Below the pieces are notes generated by a model. It made no database searches. It worked only from the letters and a program-made list of their open reading frames with translations, and was not told the DNA's origin. Positions 48,343 through 57,848 of a stretch of DNA of 64,000 nucleotides are shown here, piece after piece; within the stretch, counting starts at the first letter, position 1; the number at the start of each line of letters is the position of its first letter. The position numbers and the translations under genes were made by a program. The DNA comes from JALOLG01 sp963722415 (lineage in GTDB: Bacteria > Actinomycetota > Acidimicrobiia > Acidimicrobiales > Ilumatobacteraceae). Location of the stretch: the NCBI GenBank assembly GCA_963722415.1, contig CAVRNI010000046.1:1-64000 (forward strand), read 5' to 3'.

Positions 48343-49428
48343 TCAGAGCTGGGGTTCGACGACGTAGCGGGCGCCACCACCGAGGGCCAGCACGTCGTCG
48401 ATCCAGCTCGTGCCGTAGACCGCGCCCGCCTCCTGGGTCAGGTCGTTGGCGTCGGCGCCTTCGGGCGTCGTCTCGAGGGTCCAGGCCTGGCGTTTGTACG
48501 TCCAGTTCGAGCGGTCGAGGTCGTGCGCCTGCCGCCACCACCCACGCGCCGCCTCGCGACCCACGGTCCGCTCGAGGTGCTGCCCGAGCTCGAAACACGC
48601 GGTTGCCCGCGCCTGGTCGGCGCCGCGCGGCTGCGATCGCGCGACCACCTCGTCGGGTGTGAGCGCGTACCGCGACGCGGCGCCGAGCTCGACCCAGTCG
48701 AGGATGGCTGCCCGGTACTCGGCCGAATGATCGGGGATCGCCTTGACCTCGGTGAGCGTCGTCGCCAGCCGGGCCGGGATGTCGGTCGGGATCTCGATGT
48801 CGCGCAGTGGGCTCCGTTCGATCGAGGCCGACTCGGCGTTGCGCACGATCGTGCCGTCCTCGTCGATCCACGCCGCCATCGGGATGTTGATGAAGCCGAA
48901 CAACTCGCCGGTCGCGTGGCGGGTGTCGATCAGGCTCGGGTGGGTCGGGGCGGCGGCGTCGATCCAGCGATACGTGTGCTCCGGGAACATGTCGAGCGCA
49001 ACCGTCACGACGGTCAGGCCCCGCGGTTCGAGTTCTGCGTGCAACGCCTGCCACCCGGGCAGGCTCGCGCGACAGCCTCAATAACTGGCCCAGGCGACCA
49101 GCAACACCTTGCGGCCGTGCAGCGACGACAGGCGGAACGGTTCGCCGTCGCGGTCGATCAGCGTGGGGTCGGGCGCGATGGCGGTGCTGAGCACGCGTCC
49201 GGTGGTGGTGCCCGGGCCGAGTGCCCAGACCCCGGCGTCGGCATCGTGCACGAGCGGCATTCCGAGCCGTTCGGCCGCCAGCGCCACGTCGATCGTGCCG
49301 TCGTCGCGGGAGGCGCCGGGCGCCGGCACGCAGACCTCGCCGCGGCACAAGCCCTGCGGCTTCGGGGTCCATCCGGTCGATTCGGCGAAGGCGTCGATCG
49401 TGACTGCCTCGAGATCGGTGATGATCAT
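48343..49428 (-). CDS. redoxin-domain selenoprotein candidate (in-frame TGA at the catalytic position)
   Basis: A thioredoxin-fold protein of 361 residues when the in-frame TGA at 49078-49080 is read as selenocysteine (residue 117). N-terminal about 85 residues: MIITDLEAVTIDAFAEST, then two cysteines in GLCRGEVCVP. The redoxin domain begins near 85: LSSLHGRKVLLVAWASY-U-GCRASLPGWQAL, then the cis-Pro region FINIPMAAWIDEDGTI. In TlpA/ResA proteins the aligned motif is WASWCGPC, so the TGA sits at the first catalytic cysteine, and the partner Cys is at 119 rather than 120. The rest of the frame, to 48343, is uninterrupted. A SECIS-like hairpin follows the TGA. The ATG overlaps the stop of the upstream SCO6745-family gene, and GGGAGGA precedes it. 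If TGA is a stop, only 116 residues would be made. Confidence 0.82.
49046..49080 (-). promoter_or_regulatory. bacterial SECIS-like element
   Basis: Downstream of the TGA (minus strand 49080-49078) there are 13 bases. Then GCCTGCC (49064-49058) pairs perfectly with GGCAGGC (49052-49046) around the loop CGGGT. The apical loop begins 20 bases after the UGA and has G at its second position. These features fit the published bacterial SECIS model (loop 16-37 bases from UGA, at least one G in the first two loop bases). Confidence 0.75.
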
Positions 49429-50321
49429 CCGCGTCCTCCCAGATCGTGGGGCCCGTTGGCGAGATAGCCGCCGGCGGCCCGAACCGCGGCTCCCCATGCT
49501 TCGAGGATCGAGCACAACTCCGCCACGTCGTCGCCGAGCGCGTCGAGGGCCGGTTGCATCTGCTCGTCGGTCGCCACCTCGATCGCCTCCCGAGTCTCAC
49601 GTCCGGACGTGCTGAACCCCTCGCCGTCGATCAGCCCGCGGGAACGAAGGCGGTCCTCGGCGGCGTCGAAGTCGGCGTCGCTCCACGCTCTGGTACGGGT
49701 GTACGTGCGCATCGCCAGCCCCCAGTAGAGCTCCGTGAGCAGGCCGATCTCGGTGGCGTCGAACCCGGCGGCACCCCACGCCATCGTGTGCGAGTCGCCG
49801 CGGTACTCGCGCAGTTGGTCGCCCATGCGCCACATCGCGGCGAGCGGCTCTTCGGGAACGCCGAGCGAACGGACGCCTGCGTACAGCGGTCGGCCCTCCG
49901 GTCGCAACGGTTCGACGGCGCGGCGCATCAGCTCGACGGCGCGTTCGAGGCCGGCCGGATCGTCGCCGAGGATCCGCCGCAGTTGGGCGACCGCGCCCTC
50001 GGTGCGCGCCTGGCAGATCGTCGGCGCGTCGGTCCGCCCCCACCCGATCTCGACGAGTGGCACCACCACGGCCGGGTTGAACACGGCGAACGCCGCCGCG
50101 ATCACGTCGCCCGCGACCTGCCCCATCACGCTGCCACGGCTCGTGAAGTAGGCCGGCCCATCGGGGAGGGCGACGCCTCCGGCGACCCCCGGGCTCGGAT
50201 CGAACCCCAGCTCGACGTAGTTCGCGTGGCACTCGGGCGAGAAGTACACCTGTCCGATCACCGGCTCGAGCACGGAGCCGAGGCGCCGTGCAGTCTGCGA
50301 GAGTTCGGAAGCGGGCGGCAT
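49425..50321 (-). CDS. SCO6745-family protein
   Basis: A 298-residue actinobacterial protein matching the SCO6745 family: VYFSPECHANYVELGFD, GPAYFTSRGSVMGQ, NPAVVVPLVEIGW, SHTMAWGAAGFDATEIGLLTELYWGL, then the helical end with FDAAEDRLRSRGLIDGEGFSTSG (given in parts). The C-terminal portion looks winged-helix-like. Function unknown; related proteins are often next to redox or F420 genes. It is translationally coupled to the selenoprotein candidate, so the two probably work together. Confidence 0.8.
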   Translation of the reverse strand: MPPASELSQTARRLGSVLEPVIGQVYFSPECHANYVELGFDPSPGVAGGVALPDGPAYFTSRGSVMGQVAGDVIAAAFAVFNPAVVVPLVEIGWGRTDAPTICQARTEGAVAQLRRILGDDPAGLERAVELMRRAVEPLRPEGRPLYAGVRSLGVPEEPLAAMWRMGDQLREYRGDSHTMAWGAAGFDATEIGLLTELYWGLAMRTYTRTRAWSDADFDAAEDRLRSRGLIDGEGFSTSGRETREAIEVATDEQMQPALDALGDDVAELCSILEAWGAAVRAAGGYLANGPHDLGGRG

Positions 50322-50363
50322 GGGCCCCGACGCTAGGCACGTGCCCGGTAGCGTCAACGACTC

Positions 50364-50798
50364 GTGAGCGTCGAGATCCTTCGAGTCGAGACCGTGACCG
50401 CCGAGCTGGTCGAGGCCTTCGCCCGGCTGATCCCGCAGCTGTCGTCGTCGTCACCGCCTCCCACGGCCGACGAGTTGTCCGCGATCGTCGGCGCTCCGGA
50501 CTCGGTCCTGTTCGTGGCGCGGTTGGACGGGCGCGTCGTCGGCGGGTTGACGCTCGCGATGTATCGCATCCCCACCGGGTTCAAGGCGTGGATCGAAGAC
50601 GTCGTCGTCGACGACGAGGCACGCCGCAACGGGATCGGTGAGGCGCTCAGCCGGGCCGCCGTCGAGGAAGCCGGCCGGCGTGGCGCGAAGCACGTCAGCC
50701 TCACGAGTCGCGCCAGCCGCGACGCGGCCAACCGGCTGTATCAGGCGATCGGTTTCGAGCAGTACCACACGAACGTCTACCGCTACACCTTCGAGTAG
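50364..50798 (+). CDS. GNAT-family N-acetyltransferase
   Basis: A 144-residue acetyltransferase with GNAT motif A: AWIEDVVVDDEARRNGIGEAL (V-x-x-x-x-R-x-x-G-x-G region), followed by AKHVSLTSRASRDAANRLYQAIGFEQ. It acetylates an amine using acetyl-CoA; the substrate is unknown. Divergent from the SCO6745 gene. Confidence 0.85.
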   Translation: MSVEILRVETVTAELVEAFARLIPQLSSSSPPPTADELSAIVGAPDSVLFVARLDGRVVGGLTLAMYRIPTGFKAWIEDVVVDDEARRNGIGEALSRAAVEEAGRRGAKHVSLTSRASRDAANRLYQAIGFEQYHTNVYRYTFE

Positions 50799-50844
50799 TC
50801 GCTCGGGTCACTGCCGGCCGTGGGCGCCAGTGTGTTCTCGATCG

Positions 50845-51438
50845 TCATCCGCTCCACGCGCGCCACAGGTCCTCGGCCGCTTGTCGGACCTGCCAATCGC
50901 GATCGTCGAGGGCGCGTTCGATGGCGGTGCGCACGTCGTCGCCGTCGAACGGAGCGAGGGCGAGCACGGCGCGTCGCCGGACGCTCGGCTTGTCTTCGCA
51001 CGCAGCGAGGATGGCAGGGAGCCCGCGCGCGTCGCCGATCGCGCCGAGCGCGGCGGCGCACGACTCACGGACCAGCGGCTCGGTGGCGCGTGTCGTCAAC
51101 TCGATCAGTCGACCGAGAACCGCGTCGCTGACCTCCTGACGCTCGCCGCACGACCATGCGGCCATCTCGACCACCGTGACGTCGTCGTCGGCGAGAAGCG
51201 GGAGCAGTTCGACCTCGGGACGCGAGGCGGCCAGTTCCGCCGCACGCCGGCGGACGCTCGCGGCCGGGTCGATCGTCGCCGTGGTCAGATCGGGCGCGGT
51301 CAGCCGTCCGAGCCGGTCGAGGGCGCCGAGTGCGGCGAGCCGCACCGCGGGGTCCGGGCTGGTCAGGCCGGCCGTGGCGGTGGCGGGATCGGACGAGTGC
51401 CCGGCGATGACGACGTCGCGGCGGCTCGGCCCGGTCAT
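50845..51438 (-). CDS. HEAT-repeat protein
   Basis: A 197-residue alpha-alpha superhelical protein with four or five HEAT/PBS-lyase-like repeats: SPDPAVRLAALGALDRLG, DPAASVRRRAAELAAS, EPLVRESCAAALGAIGD, KPSVRRRAVLALAPF and DRDWQVRQAAEDLWRA. These usually bind proteins. ATG 51438 is taken as start; GTG 51465, which overlaps the preceding stop, is an alternative. No enzyme is fused. Confidence 0.8.
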   Translation of the reverse strand: MTGPSRRDVVIAGHSSDPATATAGLTSPDPAVRLAALGALDRLGRLTAPDLTTATIDPAASVRRRAAELAASRPEVELLPLLADDDVTVVEMAAWSCGERQEVSDAVLGRLIELTTRATEPLVRESCAAALGAIGDARGLPAILAACEDKPSVRRRAVLALAPFDGDDVRTAIERALDDRDWQVRQAAEDLWRAWSG

Positions 51439-51461
51439 CGCCGGCCCATCCCCATTCGACG

Positions 51462-51797
51462 TCACTTCTTGAGAAGGCTCGTCAGCCGCACGACCGTCCA
51501 GGCCACGCCGAACGACAACACGGTCGCCGCGATGGCACCCGTGACGACGGCGAGCCCGCCGCTCGCAATGGCCGCGAGGATCCGACGGATGGGTCCTGGG
51601 CGGCGGTAGAGCGGCGCCGGGTCGTGGTCGACGGCGATCGGCTGCCGTTCGCGCACCCACGGCACGCGTGGTGGACGGCCCTTTGCTCTGGCAGGCTTAC
51701 GCCACCCAGCGAGGACGAGGGCACCGACGGCGAGGCCGGCGATCCATGCTGCTTGGGCGGTGAGCCCGTCGACCGAGAGCGCGAGAGTGACCGACAC
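51462..51797 (-). CDS. small two-helix membrane protein
   Basis: A 111-residue protein with a first hydrophobic helix near 12-30 (AAWIAGLAVGALVLAGW), a basic cytoplasmic loop (KPARAKGRPPRVPWVRERQ), and a second helix near 72-102 (ILAAIASGGLAVVTGAIAATVLSFG given in part). Family not recognised. Its start overlaps the start of the divergent protease gene. Confidence 0.65.
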   Translation of the reverse strand: MSVTLALSVDGLTAQAAWIAGLAVGALVLAGWRKPARAKGRPPRVPWVRERQPIAVDHDPAPLYRRPGPIRRILAAIASGGLAVVTGAIAATVLSFGVAWTVVRLTSLLKK

Positions 51798-53020
51798 GGA
51801 GGAACAAACGATAGCGGTGCCCGCCTCGATGGTTCCGCGCGCCCGCGTGAAGCTCCCGTCGTCACGTCACCGCTGGTGGTCGATCCCCATGGTGGCCGTG
51901 GCGTTCGTCGCGTGCGCGGCCGTCGGCGTGGCGAGTCTGCTGCCCTCCGAGCTCGTCGCCGACGAGATGAACGAGCGGATCGACGAGGTCCAGCCGACGC
52001 CGTACGCACGCGTGCCGTCGTCGGCACAGCCGGTCGACGAGCGGATCACGTTCGGGGAGCTCGAGGGTCTCGCCGAGCAATACCCTCCGACGGGCAACTT
52101 CTACTTCGTGACCGTCACCGAACCGGCGCAGACGATCCTGTCGTGGGTCGTCGGTCGGGACGAGCCGGCTGTCGAGTTCCTCACCGAGGAGGAGAAGTTC
52201 GGCTTCCAGACGCCGCAGCAACGCCGCGTGTTCGGGCTCGAGTCGATGCGGACCTCCGAGCAGATTGCACAGTACGTGGCGTTGAAGGCCGTCGGGTACG
52301 ACGTGACGATCGTGCCGGGCGATGTGCTGATCAGCGAGATGGTGTGCCTCGTCGCCAACGACGAGGGCACGGAATGCCTCGAATCGAGCCCCTCCGACGA
52401 GGTGCTCGATCCGGGTGACCGGCTGCTGGAGGTCGACGGCGTCCCATTGAGCAACGTGGACGATCTGTCGGCCGCGCTCGCCGACAAGGAACCCGGCGAC
52501 ACGGTGGAGATCAAACTCGAGCGACCCGACGTCGGCGAGCTCACCGTCACGGTCGAGCTGACGTCGGCCTCCGACGAACCGGACCGCACGATCGTGGGCT
52601 TCCTCCCCTTCGACACGCGAAGGGTCGAGCTGCCGTTCGAGCTCGACATCGACACCGGCCGCATCGGCGGGCCGTCGGCCGGACTGGCGTTCACGCTGAC
52701 GCTGATCGACGAGTTGACGCCCGGCGAGCTCACCGGCGGCCAGAACATCGCCATCACGGGGACGATCGGGCTCGACGGCACGCGTCGGGGCGATCGGCGG
52801 TCTCCGCCAGAAGGCGTCGGCGGTCGCCCAGGCCGGGGTCGACGTGTTCCTCGTGCCTGCGGCACAAGGCGAGGACGACATCGAGAAAGCGCGGCAAGCC
52901 GGGGGCGATGGATTGCGCATCATCCCGGTCGCCACCGTCGACGAGGCTCTTGCGGCCCTCGAGGAGCTGGGTGGCGAGCCGATCGACGCCGTTCCGATTG
53001 CCACCAACGAACAGCCCTGA
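51787..53020 (+). pseudogene. PDZ-Lon (S16) membrane protease, +1 frameshift
   Basis: About 410 residues when repaired. One N-terminal membrane helix (SIPMVAVAFVACAAVGV) is followed by an extracytoplasmic region. A PDZ domain has DEVLDPGDRLLEVDGVPLSNVDDL. A Lon-type catalytic domain has IGGPSAGLAFTLTLIDEL (nucleophile Ser), and, in the next frame after an extra base near 52783 (GGCACGCGTC), GAIGGLRQKASAV with the catalytic Lys. The same layout occurs in YlbL-like proteases of Gram-positives. It ends just before the DivIVA-like gene. Confidence 0.83.
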
Positions 53021-53037
53021 GTGCCTACGCTGGGCCC

Positions 53038-54855
53038 ATGGCCGTCTCGATCTCGCGACCCGACCCGACGTCGCCCGCGTCCGTCGCCGAGGCGAAGTTC
53101 TCCACCGCCCGTCGGGGGTATGACCAGGACGAGGTGCGCGAGCTGTTGCGCAGCGTCGCCGCCGAGCTCCGACGCTCCCAGGAGCGCGAGGTCGAGCTCG
53201 AGCGAGAGCTGCGCATCGCCCAGTCGCGCTCCGTCGACAGCACCGAAGGGCTCGACGACGAGACCGTCGCCCGCGTGCTCGGCGAGGAGACGCTGCACGT
53301 CCTGCAGACCGCCCGCGAGAGCGCATCGCAGATCAAGATCCGTGCCGAGGAGGGTGCCGCGCGCATCCTGCGCGAGGCCACCGAGGACGCCAACCGCACG
53401 CGCGAGCAGGCCGAGATCGACGCCTCGCGCAAACGCACCGATGCCGCGGCCGACGCCGAGGGCGAGGTGTCCCTCGCCAAGCAGCAGGGCCGCGAGATGG
53501 TCAACGAAGCACGCGCCTATCGCGAGCGGGTGTTGTCGGAGCTGACCCGGCGGCGCGAGCTGGCCCGCCAGCAGATCGAGCAGCTGATCCTCGGGCGCGA
53601 TCGACTGCTGCAGGTGTTCGAGCGGGCGCGCCTGGTCGCGGTCGACGTGGTTGCGGAGCTCACGCCGCTCGGCGAGCCCGACGAGTACGTCGACCTCTCG
53701 CCGACCACCGGACCGGTGCCGATGATGGTGCCCGCCCGCTCGTTGACGGGTCCGGCCGGCCGTGCGACGGCGGAGACCGACGACGAAGGCGCGGCCGACG
53801 CGCCGGCACACCGAGACCGACACAGAGACCGACGCCGAGAACGAGCCCGACGCCGAGGCTGACACAGCGACTGACGCGGAAACCGACCCAGCCATCCAGC
53901 CGAGCGGCGGGGTCGAAGGCGAGCTGGATCCGCCCGACGATTCGCCGTCCGTCGAGACGTCGGACGCGACGACGACCGACGCTTCCCACGACGCCGGTGG
54001 CGACTCTCGTCGGCCAACGTGGTCGAGTTGTTCCGCGGCAAGGCCGAGACCGAAATGGCCGAGACCGAAGTCCATCCCGACACCGGCGCGTTGTTCGCCC
54101 GCCTGCGAGCCGGCTCGTCCGACAGCGCCGCCGGTGAGGCGGACGGCGAGACCACGGCCGCCGCCGATGTCGAGAGCGCCGCGGAGACGATCTTCGACCG
54201 GCGCGACGCGGCGCTCGTGCCGCTGATCGTCGCCGGTGCCCGCAAGCTCAAGCGCGTGCTCGCCGACGAGCAGAACGATGTGCTCGACGCGTTGCGCAAG
54301 GCGGTGGCGGTCACCGAACTGTCGGCCATCCTTCCGCCGGACAGCACGCACGCCGGCCGCTATGCCGATGCGATCGGCGACGAGCTCCTCGCGGCCGCGA
54401 TCGCCGGTGCCGGCACCACGGGCGCCGGCACGCCGAGCGCGATGCGCAAGTTGGTCGGCAAGTCCTCCACGCTCGACCCCGTGCGTGTCGCGATCGCCGC
54501 TGATCTCGTGGGGCCGCTTCGCGACCGCCTCAGCCGCTGCGTCGCCGACGGTGCAGGCGACAACGAGGACATCACCAAGCGCGTCCGCGCCGTCTACCGC
54601 GAGTGGAAGACCCAGCACATCGACGACCAGCTCGACGATGTGTTCCGGCTCGCGTACGGGGCGGGTGCGCTCGCCGCGGCATCGGCGGGCACGCGGCTGT
54701 GCTGGATGGTCGATCCGCACGGCCCGGCGTGTCCTGACGCCGAGGACAACGCGCTGGCCGGACCCGTCGAGGCCGGCGACGCGTACCCGACCGGGCACAC
54801 ACTGGCGCCTGCCCACGCCGGATGCCGCTGCCTGCTCGCCCCCGTGCCGAACTAG
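53038..54855 (+). pseudogene. DivIVA-like coiled-coil protein with a Mu-F-like Cys/His C terminus, two frameshifts
   Basis: About 605 residues if read through. Residues 1-60: DivIVA/SepIVA domain (AEAKFSTARRGYDQDEVRELLRSVA). A long coiled coil follows, with repeated ERELR/REQAE. A +1 shift near 53810 enters an acidic Glu/Asp/Thr stretch (TETDTETDAENEP), and a -1 shift near 54010 returns to VVELFRGKAET. The C-terminal about 60 residues contain CWMVDPHGPACPDAEDN and YPTGHTLAPAHAGCRCLLAP, a Cys/His set like the end of phage Mu gpF or SPP1 gp7 minor head proteins. DivIVA proteins bind curved membrane and organise poles and septa; the C-terminal motif probably binds metal. Confidence 0.72.
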
Positions 54856-54866
54856 CCTCGCCGCCG

Positions 54867-57848
54867 ATGCGGCGTCCCTCCGATCTTCCTCGTCGTCGCG
54901 CCTTTGGCAGGGTCAGTGCCCGCGTCGTCCTCATCGTCGCCGCCGTCTTGCTGTTCGCCCTGATCGTGTTCGGACGGGCACTCGCCAGGTTCTACGTCGA
55001 CTACTTGTGGCACGACTCGCTCGGACGCAGCGACGTGTTCTGGGGCGTGCTGTGGACGAAGATCGCGCTGTTCCTTGCGTTCCTCGCGATGTTTCTCGTG
55101 CTCGCCGGGCTCAACTTGTACATCGCCGACCGGACGGCGCCGAAGACGTTCCCGGCCAACGTTCACCCGTACGTCGAACGCTTCCACGAGGTGTTCGGGC
55201 ACCGCCTCCGTCTCGTGCGCTACGGCACCGCGGCCGTGCTCGCCCTGATCCTCGCGCTCCCCGCCTCGGGACACTGGCAGGACTGGATGCTGTTCCGCAA
55301 CAGCACGCCGTTCGGTGTGGAGGACGCGCAGTTCGGTGCCGACGTCAGCTTCTACGTGTTCGAGTTGCCGTTCATCTCGTTCGTGATCGATTGGTTGTTC
55401 GCGGCGATGGTGGTCGTGCTGCTGCTCACGCTGGCCGCCCACCTCCTGAACGGCGGCGTGCTGTTCGCGTCGTCGACCCCGAGCGTGCGGGCGGCGACGA
55501 AGGCCCACCTCGCCGTGCTGCTCGCGGTCCTCGCGGCGCTCAAGGCCGCCGACTACTGGCTGACCCGCTACGAGCTCACGAACGAGAATCGCGGGTTCGT
55601 GCAGGGCGCGACCTACACCGTGGTCAAAGCGCAGCTCCCCGCGCTGATGCTGCTGATCCTCATCGCCCTGCTCACCGCCGGCTTGTTCCTGTCGACGATC
55701 CGCACCAACCGCTGGCGCCTGCCGCTGGTCGCGTCCGGGCTGTGGCTGGTGGTGTTGCTGATCGGTGGCCTCATCTACCCCGCACTGGTGCAATCGCTCG
55801 TCGTGAAACCCAACCAGGCCGACCGCGAGGCGCCGTACATCGAGCGCAACGTGATCGCCACCCGCCAGGCGATGGGGCTCGGCGACGTCGACGTCGAGCC
55901 GATCAGCTTCGGCACGCTCACCGCGGCGGAGGTGGAAGCCGACCTCGGTCCATTGCGCGACGTGAGGCTGCTGAACCCGGTCGAGATGAAGTCCCGCTTC
56001 CGGGTCGACGAGGGCCAGGTCGCCGGCCTTGCCATCGACGATCTCGATGTCGACCGCTACATGCTCGACGGTCGCGTCGAGGAGGTGCTCATCGCCGCCC
56101 GCGAGCTCGACCTCCAGGGGAGCGCCAACCAGAGTTGGCAGGGACGGCACCTCGTGAACACCCGCGGGTGCGGCGTCGTTCTGGCGCCTGCCAGCCGCGT
56201 CACGCAGACGGATCGTCCTGACTACCAGGACGTCGAGCTGACACGGCCCGAGCTGTACTTCAGTCCGAGCATGACGAGCTACGCCATCGCCCGCACCGAC
56301 GAGGCCGAGCGTGGCTGTGGCGAAGACGCCGTCTACGAGGGCACCCGCGGGGTTCGCATGTCGTCGTTCGCCCGCCGTGCCGCGTTCGCGCTCGCCTTTC
56401 TCGACTACAACGTCGTGGGATCCGGCGCGATCAAGGCCGACTCGCAGATGTTGTGGGTCCGCGACGTGCGCGATCGGGTGGCGAAGCTGGCGCCGTTCTT
56501 GTCGTTCGACGGCGACCCGTATCCGGTCGTGATCGACGGTGCGATCACGTGGGTGCTCGATGGCTACACGAGCACCGCGAGCTTCCCGTATGCCCAGCGC
56601 ATCGGCAACGTCGAGCTGACGACCAACTCCGGGATCCCGCGTGACGCGAACTACGTCCGCAACAGCGTGAAGGCCACCGTCGACGCCTATGACGGCACCG
56701 TCACGTTCTACGCGGCCGAAGACGACGATCCGATCCTGCAGGCGTGGGAGGGTGCGTTCCCCGATCTGTTCACCCCGATCAGCGAGATGCCGGCGGAGCT
56801 CCGCGAGCATCTGCGTTATCCGGAGGACCTGTTCCGGGTCCAGACCGACCTGTACTCCAAGTACCAGCTGGCGCCCGAGAACTTCTTCCAGCGCGAGGGG
56901 GCGTGGTCGGTGGCGCAGGCGCCGAACGTCGCGCCACGGATCTCCACGTCGTCGCTCTCCGGCGACCTGGCGGAGGAGACCGCGGCGACCGAGTTCGCGA
57001 CCGAATCACAAGCCGCGCGGTTCGTGCCGTACTACACCATCTTCCGCAACCGCGTCACCCACGAGGAGGAGTTCGTGCTGCTGCGCCCGTTCGTCCCCTT
57101 CTCGCGTGACGACCTGCGCACCGAGCTGCAGGCGTTCATGACGGCGTCGAGCGACCCACAGTCGTACGGGCGGCTGACCGCGTACGTCGTGGAGGGCGAG
57201 CTTCCGGAAGGACCGCTGAGGGTGTCCAGCCAGGCGGAGTCGGAGCCGTTGATCAGCCGTGAGATCTCGTTGCAGGACAACGAGGAGAGCGGTACGCAGG
57301 TGCGCTTCGGCGACATGCAACTCGTCCCGATCGGTGACGGGCTGGTGTTCGTCCGGCCGTTCTACATCGAGGTCCAGCAGCAGGGCCAGATCCCGCTCGT
57401 GACCGAGTACCGGTTCGTGATCGTCTCCTACAACGAGCAGGCCGTGCACGCGACGACGCTCAGCGAGGCGCTCGCGTTGCTGTTCCCCGGTTTCGATGCC
57501 GACGTCGGCGACCGCGTTCCCGACACCTCGGGCGAGGTGCCCGACAGTGTTCCCGACGAGACCGAGCCCGAGCCCACGGAACCCGAGACCGACACCACCC
57601 GGCCACCGATCGACGACGGTGCGACGGCCGCCGAGCTGCTCGCCGAGGCCGAAGCCCTGTTCACCGAGGCCGAGGCCCAGCTGCGCTCGAACGGGGATCT
57701 CGGTGCCTACCAGCAACGCGTCGACGAAGCCCGCGACCTCATCGCCCGCGCCCTGGAGTTGCTGGAGCCGAAGCTAGTTCCCGGCTTAGCCCCGTCGTCC
57801 ACGCGTTCGGCGATCTCGGCCAGGTCCTGGCGGAAGGCGATCTGGTAG
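54867..57848 (+). CDS. UPF0182 family membrane protein
   Basis: A 993-residue UPF0182 (DUF1524-unrelated, PF03699-type) protein. About seven membrane helices lie in the first 320 residues, with RFYVDYLWHDSLG and WQDWMLFRNSTPFG in the loops. A long extracytoplasmic part follows with YIERNVIATRQAMGL, MTSYAIARTDEAERG and TIFRNRVTHEEEFVLLRPFVPFSRDD (by ends). The tail is acidic (Glu/Pro/Thr) with a helical end, TEAEAQLRSNG. ATG 54867 removes a Pro-rich extension. Length agrees with the family. Function unknown. The end overlaps the convergent coiled-coil gene by 142 bases. Confidence 0.9.
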   Translation: MRRPSDLPRRRAFGRVSARVVLIVAAVLLFALIVFGRALARFYVDYLWHDSLGRSDVFWGVLWTKIALFLAFLAMFLVLAGLNLYIADRTAPKTFPANVHPYVERFHEVFGHRLRLVRYGTAAVLALILALPASGHWQDWMLFRNSTPFGVEDAQFGADVSFYVFELPFISFVIDWLFAAMVVVLLLTLAAHLLNGGVLFASSTPSVRAATKAHLAVLLAVLAALKAADYWLTRYELTNENRGFVQGATYTVVKAQLPALMLLILIALLTAGLFLSTIRTNRWRLPLVASGLWLVVLLIGGLIYPALVQSLVVKPNQADREAPYIERNVIATRQAMGLGDVDVEPISFGTLTAAEVEADLGPLRDVRLLNPVEMKSRFRVDEGQVAGLAIDDLDVDRYMLDGRVEEVLIAARELDLQGSANQSWQGRHLVNTRGCGVVLAPASRVTQTDRPDYQDVELTRPELYFSPSMTSYAIARTDEAERGCGEDAVYEGTRGVRMSSFARRAAFALAFLDYNVVGSGAIKADSQMLWVRDVRDRVAKLAPFLSFDGDPYPVVIDGAITWVLDGYTSTASFPYAQRIGNVELTTNSGIPRDANYVRNSVKATVDAYDGTVTFYAAEDDDPILQAWEGAFPDLFTPISEMPAELREHLRYPEDLFRVQTDLYSKYQLAPENFFQREGAWSVAQAPNVAPRISTSSLSGDLAEETAATEFATESQAARFVPYYTIFRNRVTHEEEFVLLRPFVPFSRDDLRTELQAFMTASSDPQSYGRLTAYVVEGELPEGPLRVSSQAESEPLISREISLQDNEESGTQVRFGDMQLVPIGDGLVFVRPFYIEVQQQGQIPLVTEYRFVIVSYNEQAVHATTLSEALALLFPGFDADVGDRVPDTSGEVPDSVPDETEPEPTEPETDTTRPPIDDGATAAELLAEAEALFTEAEAQLRSNGDLGAYQQRVDEARDLIARALELLEPKLVPGLAPSSTRSAISARSWRKAIW

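Noticed and set aside
51862..54816. 984-residue open frame on the minus strand opposite the protease and DivIVA genes
   Set aside because: It is rich in Arg/Gly/Asp/His with no domain, and is a by-product of high-GC codon bias opposite clearly coding plus-strand genes.
53038..54855. A prophage remnant, suggested by the Mu-F/gp7-like Cys/His motif
   Set aside because: No other phage structural, integrase or terminase gene is near, and the domain is fused to a DivIVA-type protein in a housekeeping neighbourhood.
54852..56810. 652-residue minus-strand frame opposite UPF0182
   Set aside because: Low-complexity shadow of a well-supported gene on the plus strand.
57707..57848. Extended overlap of the UPF0182 and coiled-coil genes as a meaningful antisense arrangement
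   Set aside because: The overrun ends look unlike either family and probably come from a lost stop or a one-base error near 57770; stops appear in neighbouring frames there.
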